A stretch of 64,000 nt of DNA, from the NCBI GenBank assembly GCA_023423535.1, contig JAFAFL010000106.1, positions 1 to 64,000 on the forward strand, given 5' to 3'. Each line of letters begins with the position of its first letter. Position 1 is the stretch's first letter. This stretch comes from Pseudomonadota bacterium. GTDB lineage: Bacteria; Myxococcota; Myxococcia; Myxococcales; Myxococcaceae. The position numbers and the translations under genes were made by a program. Positions 1-8,284 of the stretch are shown piece by piece. Under the pieces are notes generated by a model. The model made no database searches. It was not told where the DNA came from and worked only from the letters and a program-made list of their open reading frames with translations.

Positions 1-2
1 GA

Positions 3-563
3 GGTGACGGGTTGGCGGGCGTGAACGGTACCGGCGGCGGCGGAGGTGGCGGCGGCGGAGGACAGTCCGGTCCGCTCTGCAACGGCGGCACCGGCAACGG
101 CGGTGGGGGTGGTGGCGGAGGCGGCTGCGGCGGCACCCGAGGGACCGGCGGCGGCAGCGGCGGCGGGAGCTTCGCCGTGGTGCTGGTGAGCTCGACGGGC
201 GCGACGGTCACCAGCAGCACGCTCACGGCGGGACGTGGCGGCGCGGGAGGCGCAGGCGGCGCGGGCGGCTGCGGAGGTTCCGGGGGCGCAGGCGGCGCGG
301 GCGGCAACAACTGCACGAACGAGGTGGGCCGCGGCGGCAACGGCGGCATCGGAGGAGGCGGCGGGCGCGGTGGCCACGGAGGTGGCGGTCAGGGCGGCGC
401 CTCCTATGCGCTGGTGCGGCTCTCCACCTCGATCACGCCCTCGGGCAGCACGCTCACTGCGACGGGTGGAGGCGCCGGGGGCGCGGGCGCATCACGTACC
501 TGCTTCGGCGGCAGCAGCGCCGGCCTGGCGGGACAGCCGGGGCCCGCGGGTCAGCTGTTCTGA
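3..563 (+). CDS. Glycine-rich protein, C-terminal part (5' end outside window)
   Basis: The reading frame is open to the left edge, so this is the tail of a longer protein; a TTG at 12 is the first possible internal start but is unlikely to be the real one. About half the residues are Gly, in GGxGG and GGAGGAGG runs. They are interrupted by two short hydrophobic segments, each followed by a Ser/Thr-rich stretch (SFAVVLVSS and SYALVRLST), which suggests two structural repeats of about 90 residues. There is no catalytic motif. Glycine-rich repeats of this type occur in secreted surface proteins of myxobacteria; function is unknown. It is convergent with the next gene. Confidence 0.6.
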   Translation, partial: GDGLAGVNGTGGGGGGGGGGQSGPLCNGGTGNGGGGGGGGGCGGTRGTGGGSGGGSFAVVLVSSTGATVTSSTLTAGRGGAGGAGGAGGCGGSGGAGGAGGNNCTNEVGRGGNGGIGGGGGRGGHGGGGQGGASYALVRLSTSITPSGSTLTATGGGAGGAGASRTCFGGSSAGLAGQPGPAGQLF

Positions 564-676
564 CGGTGGCCCGCCCATGCCGGTCATTTCCGAGCGCGGC
601 GTGGCGACCGGCTGGCGGTTGGGGGCAGCAGCGGCAGCGGGCCCCGGATGCACGGGCCCACTGTCGCGGCATGGCC

Positions 677-1996
677 TCACCGACGGCGACGCGACCTCGC
701 GGCAGCCGCGCCCATCCCGAGGAGGGCGAGCCACAGCACGCTCCCGTCGGCGGCCACGCAGCCGCAGCCGGGCTTGAGGGTCCCGATGTCGTCGCCGTCT
801 GCATCGGACCCCGCATCGACCGTGCCGCCACCCGCGTCCGCGCCTCCGGTGAGGCCTGCATCGGTGTCCCCTGCTCCGGCGTCATCGTCGTTGGAGCCGG
901 CGTCCTCGTCGCTGCCTGCGTCGGAGGGCGTGGTGCCGGCGTCCTCGGGCATCCCCGCGTCGGGCATGGCCGGGGTGCCGCAGCCGGTGCCGTCGAGGCG
1001 GGTGTCCATCGTGCCGCGGCCGTCGGTGGCCCAGGTGAACCACTGCTCGAAGCGGCGGCGGTAGGCATCGACCTTGTCGAGCTGCGCGGCGGTGGGCGTG
1101 GTGCCCTGCTCCGCGACGAGGATGAACGCCACGCGCCAGCACTTCTGCGCGGTGGCAGAGGACGGCACGCGGGGTCCCATCGCGCGGATGACGTCGTCCA
1201 CGGTGACGTCCACCCGGGTGCCGATCTTCGTCGCGGTCTGGCCCTTGGGGATGGCCACGGCCGGGTTGCCCTCGCCGCTGCCGTCGTCGATGAGGAAGGT
1301 GTCGGCGGTCTCATTCGGCGCGCGCAGGCCCATGAGGTACTGGTCGAGGTGGCCGTACTTCCGGTCGCCGCCGGCGAGCGTGAAGCTCCCGTTGCCGTGG
1401 TCGGTGATGAAGTTGCCGTACATCACCGAGTGCGAGTCCGCGTGGTAGTTGTAGTGCCCGTTGGGGCTGCCGCTCTCGTAGCCGCGCAGCAGGTGCTGCG
1501 GGCCCCGGCCGTCGGCCTTGTCGTACATGAGCCAGAGCAGCCAGTGATGGCCGTACTCGTGGCCGACGAGCTCCACGCCGGTCAGTCCCAGCGGCAGACC
1601 GAAAAACACCTGCACCGGCCCGTCGGGGTTGTTGGGGAGCTTCTGCAGCGAGCCCATGAAGACGCACTGCGCGAGCTTGTTGTTGCTGCCGTAGCTCGCG
1701 GAGAAGTTGAAGGACGGCGAGGTGCTGATCCCCTGCGCGGTGAGCATCACCGGGGTGCCCTGCTGCACGTTCTCGAGGTCGCTCAGGCTCCGGGTGGTGA
1801 AGGTGACCACGCCGTCGAACTGGTCCGGGTTCACCTGCAGGAAGCGCTTCGCGGTCTCGCGGCAGAACGCGGACTGGAGAGGGAAGCCGCCGTGGATCGC
1901 CCCGTTGGTGTCGAGCACCACCGCCACGTCCGACTGCGCCGCCGCGCGCGTGCCGGCCAGGGCCAGGGCGACCGTGAGAAAGAGTCCAGGCCGCAT
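677..1996 (-). CDS. Secreted metallopeptidase-like protein with MYXO-CTERM tail
   Basis: The protein has 439 residues. The ATG at 1996 is chosen because it is preceded by GGAGGG and begins a clear signal peptide (cleavage after about residue 20); the frame stays open upstream without a better start. A zinc-binding HEYGH motif lies at residues 146-150, typical of zinc metallopeptidases, but I cannot assign a peptidase family. Residues of about 330-410 form an Asp/Ala/Gly-rich linker. The end is Cys-Gly-Cys, a hydrophobic helix and an Arg cluster, the MYXO-CTERM pattern, so surface anchoring or type II export is likely. It is divergent from the next gene, with a 259-bp spacer in which I see nothing specific. 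Confidence 0.75.
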   Translation of the reverse strand: MRPGLFLTVALALAGTRAAAQSDVAVVLDTNGAIHGGFPLQSAFCRETAKRFLQVNPDQFDGVVTFTTRSLSDLENVQQGTPVMLTAQGISTSPSFNFSASYGSNNKLAQCVFMGSLQKLPNNPDGPVQVFFGLPLGLTGVELVGHEYGHHWLLWLMYDKADGRGPQHLLRGYESGSPNGHYNYHADSHSVMYGNFITDHGNGSFTLAGGDRKYGHLDQYLMGLRAPNETADTFLIDDGSGEGNPAVAIPKGQTATKIGTRVDVTVDDVIRAMGPRVPSSATAQKCWRVAFILVAEQGTTPTAAQLDKVDAYRRRFEQWFTWATDGRGTMDTRLDGTGCGTPAMPDAGMPEDAGTTPSDAGSDEDAGSNDDDAGAGDTDAGLTGGADAGGGTVDAGSDADGDDIGTLKPGCGCVAADGSVLWLALLGMGAAAARSRRRR

Positions 1997-2255
1997 GCGT
2001 CCCTCCGGGGTGTGCGGTACCGCGAAAAGCGGCGCAACAGAGCACGCGCCAAAGCGCGCGTTCAACACGAGCAGGGCGGCACGCGATGGGCGCGGCACGC
2101 CGCGCGCGCCGGCTCTCTTTTTCTCAGCACGTGAGAGGGAGCGACGCTCTGTCCGCGGTGACGTTCCTCGTCGTCCGGGCTCGGCCGTCGCAGGCGCGTG
2201 AATGCCTCGGGGCCCGGTTGGCGCCGCGCCGGATGCGTTTGGTACACGTCGCGGA

Positions 2256-3491
2256 ATGCACCTGCGTCCCTCGATGTCCCTCGCCGTGGCGGCAGCACTC
2301 GCGGTCGCGCTGGTGACGGGCGGCTGCGGCCCCACCGAAGAGCCGCCCGCGTCCACCGAACCCACGTGGCACGGCGACATCCACCCGATCATCGAGGCCC
2401 GGTGCGGCGGCTGCCACGTGCAGGGAGGGATCGCGCCCTTCGCGCTGAGCACCTTCGAGCAGGCGCAGACGCACGCGCTGGCCATTGCCGACGCGGTGGT
2501 GCAGCGCCGGATGCCGCCCTGGATGCCGAGCGACGACTGCCAGAGCTTCCACGGGTCGCGCCGGATGCCTCAGGAGGAGATCGACCAGATCGCGCGCTGG
2601 GTGGCGCTCGATTCGCCGGAGGGCTCGCCGCCCGCCGCACCTCCCGCGCCCGCGAAGCTGCCCTCGCTCGCGTGGGTGGATGCAGAGGTGAGCGCCGACG
2701 AGGACTACCTCCCGCCCGACGGCGCGAGCGACGACTACCGCTGCCTCATCGCCGAGACCGGCGTCACCTCCGCGCGCGATCTCATCGGCTTCGAGATCCT
2801 CCCCGGCTCCACCCGCACGGTGCACCACGTGATCCTCTACGCGATGGACCGTGAAGAGGCGCAGCAGCGGGACAGCGCGGAGGCGGGGCTCGGCTACACC
2901 TGCTTCGGCGGACCGGGCGGCTCGCCGCGGATGGTGGGCGCGTGGGCGCCGGGCTCGGGGGCGGTGGTGCTGCCGCGCTCGACGGGGATGACGCTCTACT
3001 CGGACGACGTGCTGGTGATGCAGGTCCACTACAACCTCTCCTCGGCGCGAGAGCCGGACCGCACGAAGGTCGCGCTGCAGTTCGCGCAGCAGCCTCGTCC
3101 GCTGAAGGGCCACATGTTCCCGCTGCCGGCTGACGACTTCCGGCTCGCGCCCCGCTCCACCGACCAGAGCACCACGCTCGAGTACGAGGTCCCGCTGCCG
3201 ATCACGCTGTGGGGCGTGATGCCGCACATGCACCTGCTCGGGCGCAGCATCCGCCTCGAGGTCGAGCGCGCCGGCGGTGAAGAGGCCTGCCTCATCGACA
3301 TCCCGAAGTGGCAGTTCCACTGGCAGCAGTCGTACTTCTACACGGACCTGCGCGGCATCCCGCTCAACGAGGGCGACAGGGTCCGGCTGACCTGCACCTG
3401 GGACAACCCCACCGACCGCGAGATCACCTGGGGCGAGGGCACCGCCGACGAGATGTGCCTGATGCTCATCTACGTCACCAGCGGAGGGTGA
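2256..3491 (+). CDS. Lipoprotein: cytochrome c motif fused to a PHM-like copper monooxygenase domain
   Basis: The protein has 411 residues. The chosen ATG starts a lipoprotein signal (lipid Cys at residue 24, TGGC). A single c-type haem motif, CGGCH, lies at 50-54 with a candidate Met ligand in the MPPWM segment. The rest resembles the copper type II ascorbate-dependent monooxygenases (peptidylglycine/dopamine hydroxylase family). All six family copper ligands can be placed: HH at 190-191, His 258 (VHY), the HMH pair 324/326, and Met 400. It should therefore be a periplasmic, membrane-anchored copper oxygenase that receives electrons through its own haem domain; the substrate is unknown. Ligand assignment is by motif spacing, not alignment. 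Confidence 0.8.
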   Translation: MHLRPSMSLAVAAALAVALVTGGCGPTEEPPASTEPTWHGDIHPIIEARCGGCHVQGGIAPFALSTFEQAQTHALAIADAVVQRRMPPWMPSDDCQSFHGSRRMPQEEIDQIARWVALDSPEGSPPAAPPAPAKLPSLAWVDAEVSADEDYLPPDGASDDYRCLIAETGVTSARDLIGFEILPGSTRTVHHVILYAMDREEAQQRDSAEAGLGYTCFGGPGGSPRMVGAWAPGSGAVVLPRSTGMTLYSDDVLVMQVHYNLSSAREPDRTKVALQFAQQPRPLKGHMFPLPADDFRLAPRSTDQSTTLEYEVPLPITLWGVMPHMHLLGRSIRLEVERAGGEEACLIDIPKWQFHWQQSYFYTDLRGIPLNEGDRVRLTCTWDNPTDREITWGEGTADEMCLMLIYVTSGG

Positions 3492-3528
3492 CGTTCGACC
3501 GGCTCGGCTCGGCCCGGTCCGGCCCGGC

Positions 3529-4620
3529 TCACGGTTTCGGGTGATCGCGCAGGAACCGCCACACTTCCTGCGGCCACGAGCCTGGCTGCGTCGCGTTGGT
3601 GTTGAACGCGGGGATGTGCCCGCCGTTCTGCACCGTCCACAGCTCCGCGGCGCCGCCGGTGCAACCGCCGTGGGCGCGGACGGCCGTCTCGGCACCGACG
3701 AGCGTGGGCACGAGGTCCTTCGCGTTCCCCTCCTCCGTCACCGCGCTGCACCCGTTGCGAGAGGCCCAGTCCGCTACCGTCTGCTGCGCCGACGGATAGG
3801 CCCGCCCGAAGAGCGCGCCGCCGCCGTAGAGGATCGTCGCGTCCGCGGTGCCGTGAACCTGCAGCACCGACACAGGGGCGGAGGGCTGACACGCCGCCTC
3901 GTCCGCGAAGCCGGCACCGGCCAACGAGACGATCGCCGCGAGGACGTCCGCCGCGTCGCACGCCAGCCGGTGCGCCATGAAGCCGCCGTTGGAGTGGCCG
4001 ACCGCGTAGATGCGCTTCGGATCGACCGCAAACTTCGACCGAACGTCGGCGACGACCGCGCGGAAGTAGGCCACGTCGTCGATCCCCCGGCTCTCGAAGT
4101 CGCAGCAGGCGTCGGTGGCGTTCCAGAACCGGCGCGCGCTGGAGTCGAAGGTGCCGTCGGGGGTGGCGAGCAGAAAGCCCTCGCGCTGGGCCACCGCGCC
4201 GAGCCCGAAGTAGAGGTCCTGATTCGCACCATCCGCGCCGTAGCCGTGGAAGAGCACCACCAGCGGGGCCGGCGCCGTCGCGTCGTGTCCGGGCGGAACG
4301 ACGAAGCGGTAGGGCCTCGCGGCGATGAGCTCGGCGCCCTCCACGCCCGCGTCCGTGACACCGGCGTCCGGGACGACACCGCCATCCGTCCCTGTGCCGC
4401 CGTCGCCTTCCCCGTTCTCTCCGGCATCAGCGCGGCCGGCGTCCGCTGCGTGCTCACCGCCGCCGTCGGCGAAGGTCTCGCCCGCGTCGGTTCCGCCGAC
4501 CTGCGGCGCGGGCGCAATCCCGCAGCCGCTCGCGACGAGCCCTACGCTCCCGAGCAGACTCGCCATCACCGCGGCCAGGAGCCCTCTGCGGATCACGAAG
4601 GAGAACGCGACGGGGGACAT
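3529..4620 (-). CDS. LpqC/PHB-depolymerase-type esterase, lipoprotein
   Basis: The protein has 363 residues with a lipoprotein signal (VASGC, Cys 33) and an Asp/Gly/Ala-rich linker to about residue 93. An alpha/beta hydrolase domain follows: HGYG oxyanion region at 125-128, nucleophile elbow GHSNG with Ser 210, an acidic residue in the GTADATI segment, and catalytic His in NGGH near the C-terminus. This matches the secreted polyhydroxybutyrate depolymerase/feruloyl esterase (LpqC) family, which cleaves esters outside the cell; the actual substrate cannot be read from sequence. It lies 24 bp downstream of the collagen-like lipoprotein gene on the same strand, so the two are probably cotranscribed. 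Confidence 0.8.
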   Translation of the reverse strand: MSPVAFSFVIRRGLLAAVMASLLGSVGLVASGCGIAPAPQVGGTDAGETFADGGGEHAADAGRADAGENGEGDGGTGTDGGVVPDAGVTDAGVEGAELIAARPYRFVVPPGHDATAPAPLVVLFHGYGADGANQDLYFGLGAVAQREGFLLATPDGTFDSSARRFWNATDACCDFESRGIDDVAYFRAVVADVRSKFAVDPKRIYAVGHSNGGFMAHRLACDAADVLAAIVSLAGAGFADEAACQPSAPVSVLQVHGTADATILYGGGALFGRAYPSAQQTVADWASRNGCSAVTEEGNAKDLVPTLVGAETAVRAHGGCTGGAAELWTVQNGGHIPAFNTNATQPGSWPQEVWRFLRDHPKP

Positions 4621-4644
4621 GGTGACCTCGCTCGGTCGATCGGT

Positions 4645-5496
4645 TCAGCGGTTGAGGATCATCACGGTGAGCACGCCCTGAAGCTGCGGCGCCGCGGAGC
4701 TGCTGACGTTCGCGGTCGACGCGCACGGCAACCCGCTCATCCCGCTCACCGCGCCGACCGCGAAACTGTGCGGGCCCGGCGTGAGGTTGGTGAACGAGCG
4801 CGCCATCGACCAGTTCCCCACGAGCTGCGCCAGCTGCGAGCTGTTCACGATGGAGACGCGCCGCGCGACGGACGGGACGCTCGCCGCGTTGTGGAAGAGG
4901 CCCACGTCCACCACGCTGCAGCTCGTGGAGGTGGCGCCGGTGCTCTGCATGCCGCCGCTGGTGGAGACGTACACGACCGCGTTGGCGGGCACGTTCACCG
5001 TCTGCACGAGCCCCGGCACCAGCGTCCACGCAGTGGTCGAACTCGTGACCTGCAGCTGCGCGGTGCCGAGGGCCTCGAACACGTCCTGCCCCGTCGTTCC
5101 CGGCGGCCCGGGATCGCCCGGCGAGCCCACCGGTCCGGGCGCACCTGCAGGCCCCGTGGGTCCGGTCGGCCCGGTCGCGCCCGGCATCCCCGCCGTTCCC
5201 GCGGTGCCGTTGCACGCGTACGCGGCCTGTCCCATCCCCACCTGCAGCCGCACGCCGCCGCCGGGGCACGCGGCGCTTCCCTGCGCCACCGCGGTCAGCG
5301 TCACCGACTCGCCCGTCGCGCCGCGCGGTCCCTGCATGCCGGTCTCACCGGTCGGCCCCGTGGGGCCGGTGGCGCCGGTCGGACCCGCCGCACCTGCAGA
5401 GCCCTGGGGTCCCTCCAGCGCGCAACCGGAGAGCAGCAGCGCGGCCGCCGCCAACGCGCCCGTGAGAATCGACCTGACCGACACGACTGCCCTCAT
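4645..5496 (-). CDS. Collagen-like (Gly-X-Y) repeat lipoprotein
   Basis: The protein has 283 residues. The ATG at 5496 is preceded by GGAGGT. The lipobox is LLSGC with Cys 25. Two blocks of Gly-X-Y triplets follow, one right after the lipid Cys and a second around residues 105-150, rich in GPT and GPA triplets that would form a collagen-like triple helix. Between and after them is a globular part of about 130 residues with no recognised motif. Bacterial collagen-like proteins usually act as surface stalks or adhesins; that role is inferred here. It is followed by the LpqC-type esterase in the same operon. Confidence 0.75.
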   Translation of the reverse strand: MRAVVSVRSILTGALAAAALLLSGCALEGPQGSAGAAGPTGATGPTGPTGETGMQGPRGATGESVTLTAVAQGSAACPGGGVRLQVGMGQAAYACNGTAGTAGMPGATGPTGPTGPAGAPGPVGSPGDPGPPGTTGQDVFEALGTAQLQVTSSTTAWTLVPGLVQTVNVPANAVVYVSTSGGMQSTGATSTSCSVVDVGLFHNAASVPSVARRVSIVNSSQLAQLVGNWSMARSFTNLTPGPHSFAVGAVSGMSGLPCASTANVSSSAAPQLQGVLTVMILNR

Positions 5497-5601
5497 CTGC
5501 AACGACCTCCGGAGTTCGAAGAGACAGCTTGTGTCCCAGTCGAACGGCTGGGCAAGTCCGCTCCACTTCCGCACGCGCGCCTCGCGAGATAGGGACGAGG
5601 C

Positions 5602-6714
5602 ATGCCGCGGATCATCGACTCGCTCCCCGTCCTCTACGCGAACCTGCTCCCGGAGCTCTTCCGCGCGGAGATCCCGCACGAGGAGAAGGCCACCTGCGCC
5701 AACTGCGCGATGTGCGAGGGCTCGGCGCGCACCGCTCGCGTGGACTCGGTGGACGGCGTGTCGCGCTTCTTCCGCCCGGACACGAAGTGCTGCACCTACC
5801 ACCCGCGGCTGCCGAACTACCTCGTGGGCGCGATCCTCTCCGACGAACGCCCGGAGCTCGCCGAGGGCCGCCGCCGCATCTCCGAGCGCATCCGTGATCG
5901 CCAGGGCGCGACCCCGCAGTGGCTGCGCGCGCCGGCCTCCTACAACCTTCTCTACGCGCACGCGCGCAAGTCCTTCGGCAAGGCGGAGAGCCTGCTCTGC
6001 CCGTACTTCTCGCGTGACACCGGCGGCTGCACGGTGTGGCCCTGGCGCGAGGCCGTCTGCTCCACCTACTTCTGCCAGTACGTCGCCGGCGCCGACGGGC
6101 GTGCGCAGTGGACGGAGACGAAGCGCTTCCTCACGCTGGTGGAGGTGCAGCTGTCGCGCTGGGCAGTCTGGAAGCTGTTGCCCGCGTTCCTCGACGAGGG
6201 CCGCGATCGCGACGATGGCAGCGTGGGGATCCTCGGACCGGAGGAGCTCGACGGTCTCGGCACGCCGCTCGGCGATCACCGCGCGCTGTGGAAGGAGTGG
6301 ACCGGCCGCGAGGAGGACTTCTACCGCGAGTGCTTCCGGCTCGTGTCCGGCCTCACCGCCGCGGATCTCGAGCGGATGCTCGGGCTCGACGGCGAGCTGC
6401 AGCGGGACGTGCTGCGAAACCGGCTGCGCGCGGCGACGGAGCCCACGCTGCCTTCGACTCTTCGCTTCAACCCGGAGGCCACCGTGCAGTGGCGGCCGCA
6501 TGGGAGCGTGGCGCTCGGTGCGTACAGCGAGAACGAGGCGCTGGAGCTGCCCGGCGTCGCGTACTCGCTGCTGGTGGAGTTCCGCGGCGGCGGCGAGCCC
6601 GTGGACTCCGTGCGCGCGCGGCTGCGGGAGAAGCACGGCGCGGACCTCGACGAGGCCGTGCTGCTCACGCTCTACCGCCACCGCGTGCTCGTCGATGGCG
6701 GGAGGCCTGCGTAG
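5602..6714 (+). CDS. Cysteine-cluster protein (YkgJ-like), function unknown
   Basis: The protein has 370 residues, with ATG preceded by GACGAGG. It has no signal peptide and is probably cytoplasmic. The N-terminal half carries CANCAMC, KCCTYHP, a CPYF segment and a C-x6-C-x3-F/Y-x-C type cluster ending CSTYFC. This spacing resembles the YkgJ family of putative zinc/iron chelating proteins, in which such cysteines bind a metal or an Fe-S cluster. The C-terminal half shows no recognised motif. I cannot name a reaction. It is divergent from the collagen-like gene and convergent, 9 bp away, with the next gene. Confidence 0.65.
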   Translation: MPRIIDSLPVLYANLLPELFRAEIPHEEKATCANCAMCEGSARTARVDSVDGVSRFFRPDTKCCTYHPRLPNYLVGAILSDERPELAEGRRRISERIRDRQGATPQWLRAPASYNLLYAHARKSFGKAESLLCPYFSRDTGGCTVWPWREAVCSTYFCQYVAGADGRAQWTETKRFLTLVEVQLSRWAVWKLLPAFLDEGRDRDDGSVGILGPEELDGLGTPLGDHRALWKEWTGREEDFYRECFRLVSGLTAADLERMLGLDGELQRDVLRNRLRAATEPTLPSTLRFNPEATVQWRPHGSVALGAYSENEALELPGVAYSLLVEFRGGGEPVDSVRARLREKHGADLDEAVLLTLYRHRVLVDGGRPA

Positions 6715-6723
6715 GCACCGGGC

Positions 6724-7626
6724 CTAGAACACGAGGCCGGCGGACGCGTAGGGGCCGACGAACAGCTCGCTGTTGCTCACACCGTCCACCCGGCCCTGGT
6801 CGTTGATGGCCAGCAGGCGCATGCCGCCGCGCACCTCCACCACGCCCAGCCGGAGGCCGAGGCCCGCGCGGGTATCGACCTTCGTGAAGGGGAAGAGCGT
6901 GAGGTTCGCGGCCGCATCGAAGGTCAGCGGCCCGAGGATCTTCGCCGAGGCGGAGAGCCCGCCGTAGGGCCCGAGGAACGTCGCGTCCGGCGCGAACGCC
7001 GAGGAGAGCCCGAGGTGCCCGCGGAGCCGGCCCTTCTCGCCGGAGACGATCGCGCGGGTGATCGACGCGTCGAAGAGCGTGACCGTGTCCATCGGCGAGC
7101 CCCACTCCTCGGGCAGGAACACGAGGTGATCCACCCGCGTGTCGAAGCCCCAGCTGCTCCAGTCCGCGAGCATCCCGGCGCTGAGGATCCCCGCGCCGAG
7201 CGCCGGCTGCGCGCCCGCCATCAACTCGAAGCGCTGCAGCTCGGGGCCGCTGCCGTGGCCGTCGTCGTGGTGCGAGTGCACGTGTGCGCCGGAGCTGACG
7301 TAGGTGCGGCTGCGCACCACCACCGGACGGTGGCCGCAGCAGGGCTCGGAGGCGGCGTAGACCGGGCCGGCGGCATGGGCCCCGCGCACCGGCACCGCGC
7401 TGGCGGCGTGTGCGCGCGGCTGCGACCTCTTCTCCGCGCGGTGCTCGCTCTTCGAAGCGCTCGAGCCGGACGCGGAGCCGCTCTTCTTCTCGTTGCTCTT
7501 CGACTGCTTCGACGCCTTCGCGTCCTTCGGGTCGGAGGCCTTCCCGAAGCGGGCCTCGGCGTCGCCCGCCCACAGGAGCGCACACGCGGCGAAGAGGGAG
7601 ACGATGAGCGAGAGGTGCGTCTTCAT
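6724..7626 (-). CDS. Secreted protein of unknown function, probably outer-membrane associated
   Basis: The protein has 300 residues. The ATG at 7626 starts a good signal peptide (cleavage after GDAEA), with GAGG upstream; an in-frame start 30 bp earlier would bury the signal. A Lys/Ser-rich low-complexity region spans about 22-65. A His-rich stretch (HVHSHHDDGHG, about residue 122) could bind metal. The remainder is Gly-rich with alternating hydrophobic residues and ends in LVF, an aromatic terminus typical of outer-membrane beta-barrels. That placement is inference; I do not recognise a family. Confidence 0.6.
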   Translation of the reverse strand: MKTHLSLIVSLFAACALLWAGDAEARFGKASDPKDAKASKQSKSNEKKSGSASGSSASKSEHRAEKRSQPRAHAASAVPVRGAHAAGPVYAASEPCCGHRPVVVRSRTYVSSGAHVHSHHDDGHGSGPELQRFELMAGAQPALGAGILSAGMLADWSSWGFDTRVDHLVFLPEEWGSPMDTVTLFDASITRAIVSGEKGRLRGHLGLSSAFAPDATFLGPYGGLSASAKILGPLTFDAAANLTLFPFTKVDTRAGLGLRLGVVEVRGGMRLLAINDQGRVDGVSNSELFVGPYASAGLVF

Positions 7627-7717
7627 GGCAGGCCTCGGGGAGCGGAGAGCGGGCATGTCCTCCGCTCGGACGGGAGGCCGGCGCAGTTATTCAAAAGGGG
7701 CCGCCTCGGCGGGCCGC

Positions 7718-8233
7718 CTACGGCTCGGGCACGTGGAGCTCGTGCACGAACGCGAGCCGCGCGGCGTCTCGGCGCAGCCCCTCGATCGTCTGCCGCTGCC
7801 GCTCCGCGCGATGGGCGAGCCCGGCGAAGTCGAAGGCGCGCAGGCGCTCGTCGTTCGGCGCGAGCACCCGGAACGAGAGCCAGAGCGCGTGCTTCCCGTC
7901 GATGCCGGTGGCGATCTGCTCCAGCGCGAGGAAGTTGCTCGCGGGCGAGAAGAACAGGCCCTTCTCCTTCACCCCGATCCGTCCCAGCCTTCCGCCGATG
8001 CGACCCGCCACGAGCTTGGTCAGCGCCGTGCGGAACCCCAACGCGCTCTGCACCGCGAGCAGCTCGCGGCGGTCCTCGCGCAGCTCCTCGAGGAACGCCT
8101 CCAGCACCGGGCGGTGACGCTCGAAGCCGCGCTCGAGACACTGCATGACCAGCTCCTCCGCCACGAACGCGCCGAGCAGGTGGTCGTCGATGTAGGTCGC
8201 CAGTCTGGGTCGCACAGCCCTCACGCTGCGCAT
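7718..8233 (-). CDS. Conserved-looking hypothetical protein
   Basis: The protein has 171 residues from the ATG at 8233; a TTG at 8251 in the same frame would add six residues. Mostly helical, with several charged amphipathic helices (for example EAFLEELREDRRELL) and no signal peptide or membrane segment. No known motif was recognised. It is on the same strand as, and 50 bp downstream of, the CAP-domain gene, so it may be cotranscribed with it. Codon usage agrees with its neighbours, which supports it as a real gene. Confidence 0.5.
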   Translation of the reverse strand: MRSVRAVRPRLATYIDDHLLGAFVAEELVMQCLERGFERHRPVLEAFLEELREDRRELLAVQSALGFRTALTKLVAGRIGGRLGRIGVKEKGLFFSPASNFLALEQIATGIDGKHALWLSFRVLAPNDERLRAFDFAGLAHRAERQRQTIEGLRRDAARLAFVHELHVPEP

Positions 8234-8284
8234 CGTCTCTACCGCCACCAAGCCAATGCGCCCGGCCGTCTCCCCTCCAACCGG

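Noticed and set aside
3492..3528. Terminator in the CGGCTCGG repeats between convergent genes
   Set aside because: The repeats are direct rather than inverted and no T run follows.
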